DNA of 12,043 bases, taken from contig JAXDLT010000235.1 in assembly GCA_034666465.1 (NCBI GenBank), positions 1 to 12,043 on the forward strand, given 5' to 3'. The notes below the pieces were generated by a model. It saw nothing but the letters and a program-made list of their open reading frames with translations. It ran no database searches and was not told where the DNA came from. Position numbers and translations under genes: made by a program. Below, piece by piece: positions 6,203-12,043 of the stretch. Every line of letters begins with the position of its first letter. Within the stretch, counting starts at the first letter, position 1. The stretch is from CF-96 sp028287605 (lineage in GTDB: Bacteria; Chloroflexota; Dormibacteria; Aeolococcales; Aeolococcaceae).

Positions 6203-7105
6203 GTGCCGGTGCGATGGCGCGTCCAGGCCCAGCGGCGGCGCCGCTCGCTCCGGGTGGTCTGGTGCCTGCTCGCCGTGCTGCTGGCGACCATCATGGTCGA
6301 CACCGCCCCGGTCAGCGGCGCCGGAGACCTCAACGGCCCGTACGTCGCCCTCGGAGACTCGTACACCTCGGGGCCCCTGGTCCCGAACCCGATCGCCGAC
6401 GCCGGCCCCTGCGAGCGCTCCGACCACGACTATCCGGCACTCGTCGCCTTCGCCCGCCGGGTGCCGGCGTTCCGCGACGTCAGCTGCGGCGGGGCCTCGA
6501 CGGACGCAATGTGGCTGGCCCAGCTCCCCGGGAGGGCTCCGCAGCTCGACGCCGTGGGCCCCGACGCCCGCCTGGTGACGCTCGGCATCGGCGCCAACGA
6601 CATCAACCTGATGGGGATCGTCTCCACGTGCGGCGCGCTCGGGCTCGCCGACCCCCTCGGCTCCCCGTGCAAGAACCACTACACCATCGGCGGGGTCGAC
6701 CAGAACGAGGTGAGCATCCGGGCGACCTCCGCGAAGGTGGCACTCGTGCTCGCCGACATCCACCGCCGGGCCCCGCACGCCCGGGTGCTGGTCGTCGGCT
6801 ACCCCGACATCGTCCCCCAGGACGGCCCCGGCTGCTGGCCGCACGTGTCGATCGCGCCCGGCGACCTCCCGTACGTGCGCTCCATCGAGCGCGGGCTCAA
6901 CACCATGCTCGCCGGGCAGTCGGCGAGGAACGGCGCGACCTTCGTCGACACCTATTCGCCGAGCTTCGGTCACGACGTGTGCAGGGAGGCGGGGACCCGC
7001 TGGGTGGAGTGGCTGGTGCTGGACTCGCCGGCGGCGCCCATCCATCCCAACGCGCTGGCCATGGTGAGCGACGCGCTCCAGGTGCTCACCGCCCTCGGAC
7101 GGTAG
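6203..7105 (+). CDS. Secreted SGNH/GDSL-family esterase
   Basis: This is a 300-residue serine esterase or lipase. The N-terminus has an Arg-rich n-region (8-17), a hydrophobic core (about 18-31) and a likely cleavage near VSGA-GD (37-42), so it is exported by Sec. SGNH blocks: GDSY with nucleophile S53; Gly in CGGAST (95-100); GANDIN with N132; and PIHPN with H281. The residue three before the His is Ala, not the usual Asp. This matches the actinobacterial subgroup typified by Streptomyces scabies esterase, where a backbone carbonyl replaces Asp. Six Cys in the mature part (70, 95, 143, 156, 211, 260) fit that subgroup's three sequential disulfides. It would act outside the cell on an ester, lipid or acylated glycan; the substrate cannot be read. 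The TAG is followed by a GC hairpin. Confidence 0.9.
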   Translation: MPVRWRVQAQRRRRSLRVVWCLLAVLLATIMVDTAPVSGAGDLNGPYVALGDSYTSGPLVPNPIADAGPCERSDHDYPALVAFARRVPAFRDVSCGGASTDAMWLAQLPGRAPQLDAVGPDARLVTLGIGANDINLMGIVSTCGALGLADPLGSPCKNHYTIGGVDQNEVSIRATSAKVALVLADIHRRAPHARVLVVGYPDIVPQDGPGCWPHVSIAPGDLPYVRSIERGLNTMLAGQSARNGATFVDTYSPSFGHDVCREAGTRWVEWLVLDSPAAPIHPNALAMVSDALQVLTALGR

Positions 7106-7108
7106 CGG

Positions 7109-7128
7109 CCGGCCGCCGGCGCGGCCGG
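7109..7128. terminator. GC hairpin between convergent genes
   Basis: A perfect 8-bp inverted repeat CCGGCCGC / GCGGCCGG (7109-7116 and 7121-7128) with a CGGC loop fills most of the 24-nt gap between the SGNH stop and the opposing stop. It lacks a T-tract on either strand, so if it terminates transcription it does so as an atypical, bidirectional hairpin. Confidence 0.45.
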
Positions 7129-7129
7129 G

Positions 7130-7993
7130 CTAGCTGCGCAGCCAGCCCATCAGGCCGAGACGGGGGCGGGCCGTCGCGGTGCCGCTCTCCTCGAGGCGGG
7201 TGCAGTCGGCCAGCAGCACCGCCCGGGAGACCGGGTGCATCGCCTCCCGCCAGCTCCGCAGGACGCGGCGGCGGAAGCCCTCCACGCGGTCGGCGCCGGC
7301 GGGGATGGCGAGCACCAGCGAGCGGTCGGGATGGGCGACGAGCACCTCGCCGCCGGCCTTCTCCACCAGCGCCCGCATCACCTCGGGGACCATCAGCACG
7401 CTGCCCTGGAAGAGCGGGTCGGAGCCCATCCGCCAGCCGTCCCGCGCCACCCGTCCGGCGGCGCGGATGCGCCCCGGGAGCGAGGCGAAGCGCGCCGCGG
7501 TGTTGGCGTCGGCGGCGCGGCGCACCTCGTCGTCGCCCATCCCCGACCACTCCTCGCGGGGCACGCCGCGCATGTAGGAGCCGGGCAGGGTCTCGGCGAC
7601 GAAGGCCACCAGGTCGGCGGCGACGGGAACGGTGAGCAGCTCGTCGGCGCGGCTGAAGTCGGCGAGGTGGTCGCGGGCGCGCACGCACCAGAGCAGCCGG
7701 CCGAGGGCGGGGCCCGCGCCGTTTCCGGCGGAGCCGGGGGCCCTCGGGGTGAGCCGCGCCTCGGAGGCCCGGACGAAGCCGGCGACCAGCGCCGCGGTGC
7801 GCCCGGGCTGGCGCACGCACTCGAGGTGGAGGGGGCTGAGGGGCAGCGTCACGTCCACCCCGGGGCCGCGCAGCCGCAGCGCGAGGCGGGCGGGATCGGC
7901 CTCCACCTGGAGGTTGGGGTGGCGCGCCGCGAACTGCACGCGCAGCCGCTCGGCGAAGGCGGCGCGGTCCGCGAGGTCGTCTGCCGGGGTCAC
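7130..7993 (-). CDS. YtpQ/DUF1444-like protein of unknown function
   Basis: This is a predicted cytoplasmic protein of 287 residues with no signal peptide or membrane helix. Its middle and C-terminal parts resemble the DUF1444 (B. subtilis YtpQ) family. ELLTVPVAADLVAFVAETLP (118-137) is followed by GMGDDEVRRAADANTAARFA (151-170), like the family's 'eel...A..NL' helix. A strand-helix-strand region follows: GSVLMVPEVMRALVEKAGGE (197-216) and VLVAHPDRSLVLAIPAG (217-233). No catalytic motif is evident. The assignment is from pattern memory and is moderate. GTG 7993 is the only sensible start but has no ribosome site; it lies 44 nt after the VWA gene, suggesting cotranscription. The frame remains open to 9400, but that part is antisense-like shadow inside the VWA gene. 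Confidence 0.55.
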   Translation of the reverse strand: MTPADDLADRAAFAERLRVQFAARHPNLQVEADPARLALRLRGPGVDVTLPLSPLHLECVRQPGRTAALVAGFVRASEARLTPRAPGSAGNGAGPALGRLLWCVRARDHLADFSRADELLTVPVAADLVAFVAETLPGSYMRGVPREEWSGMGDDEVRRAADANTAARFASLPGRIRAAGRVARDGWRMGSDPLFQGSVLMVPEVMRALVEKAGGEVLVAHPDRSLVLAIPAGADRVEGFRRRVLRSWREAMHPVSRAVLLADCTRLEESGTATARPRLGLMGWLRS

Positions 7994-8037
7994 GTGGCGG
8001 GAGTCTGCCGCACCGGGACGGGTTCCCGCCCTCCGAG

Positions 8038-10086
8038 TCAGGCGGCCCTGCCCCGCTGCGAGACGTAGTCGATGAGGATGTAGTCGCCGAGCCGGTCGGG
8101 GCTGATGAAGAAGGCGCGCCCGCGGTTGAGGCGGGTCATCTGCTTGACGAACTGCACCAGGTGGTAGTTCGACTCGAGCATGAACGTGTTGATGGTGATG
8201 TGGTCGCGGGTGCAGCGCTGCACCTCGACCAGGGTCTTGTGGAAGGTCTCGGGCAGCGGCGGGTAGAAGAAGACGGCGTGCGAGCCCTCCATGTGCGCGG
8301 TGGGCTCGCCGTCGCTGACGATGATGATCTGCTTGTTGGCGCCGGGGTGGCGGCCGAGCAGGTGGCGGGCGAGCATCAGCCCGTGCTGCATGTTGGTGCC
8401 GTACACGTACTCGGTGTAGGTGAGCTGCGGCAGCGTCGCCGGGGGGATGACCCGCGCGTAGTCGCTGAACCCCACGATGTGCAGGGTGTCGCGCGGGAAC
8501 TGGGTGCGGATCAGCGAGTCGAGCGCCAGGGCCACCTTCTTGGCGGCGTAGAAGTAGCCGCGCAGCGGCATGCTCCGGCTCATGTCCAGCATCAGCACGG
8601 TGCAGGAGCGGGCGGTGGCGTCGCTGCGGTGCACCTCGAAGTCCTCGGCGGACAGCCGGGGCGTCGGCCGCAGCACGCCGGCGCTGCGCGGGGCGCCGCG
8701 GACGAGGGCGGCCTCGCGACGGAGCGCGTTCATCACCGTCTTCTCGACGTCGAGGGCGAAGGTGTCGCCGAACTCGTAGGGCTTGCTGTCGTCGCTGCGC
8801 TCGCCGCCCAGGCCCTCGGCCTGCAGCTCGTGGTTGCCGAAGCGGTCGCGCTTGAGCCGGCTGAAGAGGTCGCCGAGCGCCTTCTGGCCGATCCGCCGCA
8901 TGCCCCGTGCGGTGAGCTGCAGGCTGCGCCCGTCGCGCTGCACCAGGCCGCTCTCCTCCAGCCTCTTGATCATCCGCTGGAGCTGGTCGTGGCTGGCGGC
9001 GGCGTCGTCGCCGAGCAGCTCGCGCAGCTGGTCGCGGCTCTCCGGGTCGAGGTCGTGACCCCGGTAGGCGTCGCGCAGCGCCTGCTCGAGGCGCTCCATC
9101 GACTGCAGCCGTCCCATCAGGTCCATCGCCTCGTCCAGGGGCACCTCCTCGCCGCCGAAGAAGGAGTAGCGGTTGCCCAGCCGCTGGCGGGGTGAGAGCA
9201 GCTCCAGCGCCCCGGCGAGCTGCGACAGCTCGGCCTGCAGCCGGGAGTCGCCGAACACCGACTCCATGAGCTCGCCGAGCTGGCGGCGCATCTCCGGAGA
9301 GAGCGACTGCATGAGCGAGTCCATGCGGGCGAGCTGCTTCTGCAGCTGCTCGAGGAACTCCTCGAACGTCGCCGGCGCGTCGGGGAACATCCGCCCCCAC
9401 CTCCGCAGGAAGGCCTGGTAGTGGCTCTGCAGCTGCTCCGGCGGGACGCCCTCGAGACGCTCTCGCATCAGCGCGTTGAGGTCGTGGATCATCTCCCGCA
9501 GCACCGACATGTCCTGCCCGGACATCTGCTGCAGCCGCTGCGACATCTCCTTGAAGTGGGTGTCGACGATGCCCTGCTTCAGCTCCTCGAGCAGCTTCTG
9601 GAAGGCCTGCTCGGCGCGCGGGTCCATGAACTCGTACTGCTGCAGCTCGCGGATCGCGCCGGCGGGCTCCTCGGGCAGCCGGTCGAGGCTCTCGCGCCGC
9701 TTGCGCGCCACCCGCTCCAGCACCCGGCGGGAGCTGTCGTCCGGCGCCTGCTCCAGGCGCTCACCGATGCCCTGGCGCTCGGTGCGCAGCACCCCGTCGA
9801 TCTTCTCCCTGATGTCCTTGAAGATGCCGTCGAGGTTGTAGCGCTCCAGCTGCTGCTGGCGGCGGCGGCGGAGCTGCTCCATCATCTCCTCGAGCCCGAG
9901 CAGCCGCTTGCCGCCGCGGTCGCGCCAGCCCTGGCTGAGCAGCCGGCGCAGCGCCGACTCGAAGTCCCAGCCGTGGAAGACGTCCTCGCTGAGCCGCGAG
10001 AAGAGCTCCTCGACGTCGGGGCCGAGCGGGTCCTGGGTGCCGTCCCAGGAGGTGAAGCGTCGCGGCCGGAAGTCGGGGTTGCTCAC
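8038..10086 (-). CDS. VWA-domain protein partner of a MoxR-like AAA ATPase
   Basis: This is a large cytoplasmic protein of 682 residues from GTG 10086 (685 from GTG 10095). Residues 1-340 are long, charged helices rich in Leu, Gln, Arg and Glu, probably coiled coils. Residues about 360-410 (DQLQRMIKRLEESGLVQRDG, then LTARGMRRIG) look like a winged helix. The C-terminal VWA domain (about 490-660) has a complete metal-binding MIDAS: DMSRS (D501, S503, S505), T564 and D592 in VSDGEP. Such proteins are thought to act as metal-dependent adaptors for MoxR-type ATPases, as CoxE and BchD do. Sizes and order match M. tuberculosis Rv0958/Rv0959 as I recall them. GTG 10086 is 1 nt past the ATPase stop and has GGTGGG 4 nt before it, suggesting translational coupling. 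Confidence 0.88.
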   Translation of the reverse strand: MSNPDFRPRRFTSWDGTQDPLGPDVEELFSRLSEDVFHGWDFESALRRLLSQGWRDRGGKRLLGLEEMMEQLRRRRQQQLERYNLDGIFKDIREKIDGVLRTERQGIGERLEQAPDDSSRRVLERVARKRRESLDRLPEEPAGAIRELQQYEFMDPRAEQAFQKLLEELKQGIVDTHFKEMSQRLQQMSGQDMSVLREMIHDLNALMRERLEGVPPEQLQSHYQAFLRRWGRMFPDAPATFEEFLEQLQKQLARMDSLMQSLSPEMRRQLGELMESVFGDSRLQAELSQLAGALELLSPRQRLGNRYSFFGGEEVPLDEAMDLMGRLQSMERLEQALRDAYRGHDLDPESRDQLRELLGDDAAASHDQLQRMIKRLEESGLVQRDGRSLQLTARGMRRIGQKALGDLFSRLKRDRFGNHELQAEGLGGERSDDSKPYEFGDTFALDVEKTVMNALRREAALVRGAPRSAGVLRPTPRLSAEDFEVHRSDATARSCTVLMLDMSRSMPLRGYFYAAKKVALALDSLIRTQFPRDTLHIVGFSDYARVIPPATLPQLTYTEYVYGTNMQHGLMLARHLLGRHPGANKQIIIVSDGEPTAHMEGSHAVFFYPPLPETFHKTLVEVQRCTRDHITINTFMLESNYHLVQFVKQMTRLNRGRAFFISPDRLGDYILIDYVSQRGRAA

Positions 10087-10087
10087 C

Positions 10088-11488
10088 TCACCCACCGTAG
10101 ATCGCGCTGCCGTCCACCGGCGTCTTGTTCAGCCGCTTGCTGAGGTGCAGCCCCTCCAGCACGAACTCCAGGGCCGCCGCCTGCGAGGCGGGGGTGGAGG
10201 GCTCCTCGAGCTTGGTCAGCACCCGCTCGAGACCGCCGAGCTCGCGCACCACCGGCAGGTAGGTGTCGGCGACGGCGCCGTCGCTGACCTCGACGGTGAA
10301 GCCGCTGCGGTCGAAGCGCTGGACCACGTCGGCGAACTCCTGCACCGTGAAGTGGCGGCGGAAGACGTTGCTGGTGGCGGTGCGGATGATCTTCTCGAAG
10401 ACGGCGGTGTCGTCGCCCTCCTCCCAGGTCTCCAGCTCGAGCTTGCCGGAGCTCGAGGCCACCAGCGACGGTAGGTCGCTGATCCTCGGCACCGCCTCCT
10501 TCTCGCCCCGGCGGATGGCGCGCCGCAGCGCGTTGCTCGACAGGTTCTCGTAATTGGCGATGCTGACCCGAACCGACACGCCGCTGCGCTGGTTCACCTG
10601 GGGGCTGCGCCGCGCCAGGTGGGTGATCTCGGCGATGATCTCCTTCATGTAGGCGGGCACGCGCACCTCCGCGGGCGAGTCCTCGAAGACGGTGTGCTCC
10701 TGCTCGACGATGGCGATCTCGTGCTCGATGGTGCGCGGGTAGTGGGTGCGGATCTGGGCCCCGAAGCGGTCCTTGAGCGGGGTGATGATCCGCCCGCGGT
10801 TGGTGTAGTCCTCGGGGTTGGCGGTGGCCACCACGTAGACGTCGAGCGGCAGGCGGATGCGGTACCCGCGGATCTGGACGTCGCGCTCCTCGATGACGTT
10901 GAGCAGGCCCACCTGGATGCGCTCGGCGAGGTCGGGGAGCTCGTTGATGGCGAAGATGCCGCGGTTGGTGCGCGGCACCAGCCCGAAGTGGATGGTGAGC
11001 TCGTCGCTGAGGTAGCGGCCCTCTGCGACGCGGATGGGGTCGACCTCGCCGATCAGGTCGGCGATGCTGGTGTCGGGGGTGGCGAGCTTCTCCGAGTAGC
11101 GGCGCTCGCGCCCGATCCATGTGATCGAGGTCTCGTCGCCGTGGTCGGCGACCAGGTCGCGGCAGCGCCGGCAGATCGGCGCGTACGGGTCGTCGTTGAT
11201 CTCGCAGCCGGCGATGGCGGGGATGTGCTCGTCGAGCAGCGTGATCAGAGCGCGCACCAGGCGGGACTTGGCCTGGCCGCGCTCACCGAGCAGGACGATG
11301 TCCTGGCCGGCGAGGATTGCGTTCTCCAGCTGGGGGAGGACGGTGTCGTCGTAGCCCCGGATGCCGGGGAAGAGCGGCTCGCCGGAGCCGAGCTTGCGGA
11401 TCAGGTTGCGGCGCAGCTCCGCCTTCACGGAGGCGACGCCGTACTCCGAGCGCCGCAGGTCGCCGACGGTCTGCGGAAGAGTGGCCAT
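10088..11488 (-). CDS. MoxR/Mg-chelatase-like AAA+ ATPase
   Basis: This is a 466-residue AAA+ ATPase of the MoxR/magnesium-chelatase I clade, likely a ring-forming chaperone for the VWA protein encoded next. Walker A is GERGQAKS (68-75). Walker B is GIFAINE (177-183), with Asn182 where Asp is usual and Glu183 kept. Sensor 1 is VVATANPEDY (219-228), DRFG (240-243) lies at the arginine-finger region, and R307 is a possible sensor 2. C95, C106 and C109 (CEINDDPYAPICRRC) lie in an insert between Walker A and B and may bind zinc. The C-terminal 150 residues are a helical lid and extension. True magnesium chelatase is unlikely since no chlorophyll or BchH gene is seen; the mycobacterial Rv0958 annotation as 'magnesium chelatase' has the same problem. 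ATG 11488 has TAGGCT ending 7 nt upstream and no ribosome site. Confidence 0.9.
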   Translation of the reverse strand: MATLPQTVGDLRRSEYGVASVKAELRRNLIRKLGSGEPLFPGIRGYDDTVLPQLENAILAGQDIVLLGERGQAKSRLVRALITLLDEHIPAIAGCEINDDPYAPICRRCRDLVADHGDETSITWIGRERRYSEKLATPDTSIADLIGEVDPIRVAEGRYLSDELTIHFGLVPRTNRGIFAINELPDLAERIQVGLLNVIEERDVQIRGYRIRLPLDVYVVATANPEDYTNRGRIITPLKDRFGAQIRTHYPRTIEHEIAIVEQEHTVFEDSPAEVRVPAYMKEIIAEITHLARRSPQVNQRSGVSVRVSIANYENLSSNALRRAIRRGEKEAVPRISDLPSLVASSSGKLELETWEEGDDTAVFEKIIRTATSNVFRRHFTVQEFADVVQRFDRSGFTVEVSDGAVADTYLPVVRELGGLERVLTKLEEPSTPASQAAALEFVLEGLHLSKRLNKTPVDGSAIYGG

Positions 11489-11495
11489 CAGCGTG

Positions 11496-11501
11496 AGCCT
11501 A
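11496..11501 (-). promoter_or_regulatory. Putative -10 box for the AAA-VWA-DUF1444 operon (leaderless)
   Basis: TAGGCT on the minus strand ends 7 nt before ATG 11488, within the 49-nt gap after the cobyrinate synthase stop. This suggests the operon has its own leaderless promoter rather than depending on readthrough. No good -35 is seen. Confidence 0.45.
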
Positions 11502-11537
11502 CACCTGTTGGCAAGATCAACCAGGCTCCCGAACCGG

Positions 11538-12043
11538 TCAGGCGGGCACCACGCCCCCGGCGCGGCGGAGCCGGCTGGTCTCCCGCATGCGCCCGACCAG
11601 CCGGTCGGCGATGCCCGGGTCCTGGCCGAAGTGGAGGTGGAGGAAGGAGGCCACCAGGTCGCGCTCCACCCAGCCCTCGCAGCCCAGCGGCTCGCCGTCG
11701 GAGTCGTGCACCGACCAGGCGGGGCGGGGACGGGTGCCCTCCACGGTCCCCGGGCCCACCAGCGAGCAGGCGTGGTACTCGTGGCCGCGCAGCCGGCCGC
11801 CGGCGGGGCCGAGCATGCAGTCCTCCATCAGCCGCAGGGTGCGGTAGCCCGCCCGCGGGGTCACCGGCCGGGTGGCCACCTCGACCGGGATCAGGCCGGC
11901 CATCTCGTGGACGGCGCCGTCGGCGGTGCGCAGCGAGCGCCCGAGCAGCATCAGGCCGCCACACTCCGCGTAGATCGGGATCCCCTGCGCGTGGACGCGG
12001 CGGAGCGCCTCGAGCAGCGCGTGGTTGGCGCTCAGCCGGCCGG
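11538..12043 (-). CDS. cobB/cbiA: Cobyrinate a,c-diamide synthase, C-terminal part (5' end outside window)
   Basis: This is the C-terminal 167 or so residues of CbiA/CobB, which amidates the a and c side chains of (hydrogeno)cobyrinate with glutamine and ATP during cobalamin synthesis. RLSANHALLEALRR is followed by GIPIYAECGGLMLLGRSL, where the Cys of AECGGL is the glutaminase nucleophile of the class I-like amidotransferase domain. MAGLIPVEV, LRGHEYHACSL and ASFLHLHFGQDP are the conserved C-terminal blocks, the last carrying the likely catalytic His. The frame is open to the window edge; the N-terminal ATP-binding domain is missing. It ends 49 nt before the AAA ATPase start. Together with the B12-binding mutase subunit, it indicates that the organism both makes and uses cobalamin. 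Confidence 0.9.
   Translation of the reverse strand, partial: GRLSANHALLEALRRVHAQGIPIYAECGGLMLLGRSLRTADGAVHEMAGLIPVEVATRPVTPRAGYRTLRLMEDCMLGPAGGRLRGHEYHACSLVGPGTVEGTRPRPAWSVHDSDGEPLGCEGWVERDLVASFLHLHFGQDPGIADRLVGRMRETSRLRRAGGVVPA

Noticed and set aside
8161..10143. Leu/Val/Gln-rich open frames on the plus strand opposite the VWA gene
   Set aside because: They mirror the Gln/Leu/Arg-rich helices of the VWA protein in antisense and have no start signals or domain similarity.
10088..11488. True magnesium chelatase subunit (BchI/ChlI)
   Set aside because: Similarity is to the clade only. Walker B is atypical, the VWA partner lacks the BchD AAA domain and proline-rich linker, and no chlorophyll genes are visible.
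1..12043. Mobile element, phage, CRISPR or defence island
   Set aside because: No transposase, integrase, terminal inverted repeats, direct repeat array, tRNA-flanked junction or shift in base composition was seen. The degenerate ADP-ribosylglycohydrolase-like gene and the AAA-VWA pair alone do not justify a defence call.

Overview
The window is about 12 kb of very GC-rich bacterial chromosome. By eye it is near 70% GC, and almost every codon in the real genes ends in G or C. It is densely packed, with twelve protein genes, two of them cut by the window edges. I see no rRNA, tRNA, transposase, integrase, CRISPR array or long repeat. GC content, GTG starts, signs of leaderless transcription and gene content (B12-dependent mutase subunit, cobyrinate diamide synthase, an AAA/VWA pair like mycobacterial Rv0958/Rv0959) suggest an actinobacterium or a GC-rich Chloroflexota/Dormibacterota-type soil bacterium. 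I cannot choose between these from the sequence.

Layout, left to right. (1) The 3' end of citrate synthase (+) runs tail to tail into an operon on the minus strand encoding ribosomal protein L25 and then an MscS-type channel. (2) L25 is divergent from a stand-alone cobalamin-binding mutase subunit (+). (3) That subunit converges, sharing a CTAG, on a minus-strand pair: a GT-C-like multi-membrane-span protein followed by a degenerate ADP-ribosylglycohydrolase-like protein. (4) The GT-C-like gene is divergent from an unrecognised 169-residue protein (+), which overlaps tail to tail with a zinc-ribbon SAM methyltransferase (-). (5) The methyltransferase is divergent from a secreted SGNH/GDSL esterase (+), which converges on the next operon across a GC hairpin. 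(6) A three-gene minus-strand operon encodes a MoxR/Mg-chelatase-like AAA ATPase, a long VWA protein and a YtpQ/DUF1444-like protein. (7) The C-terminal part of cobyrinate a,c-diamide synthase (-) enters from the right edge.

Most of the window looks like housekeeping and core accessory metabolism: TCA cycle, translation, B12 synthesis and use, envelope modification. The strongest candidate for a poorly described system is the AAA-VWA-DUF1444 operon. It pairs an ATPase with an unusual Walker B and a three-cysteine insert with a VWA protein that keeps an intact metal-binding site. The second notable signal is promoter architecture. Six apparent transcription starts each carry a TANNNT box ending 6-9 nt before the start codon, the pattern expected of leaderless mRNAs. 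At two divergent loci these boxes lie back to back, only 4-5 bp apart.
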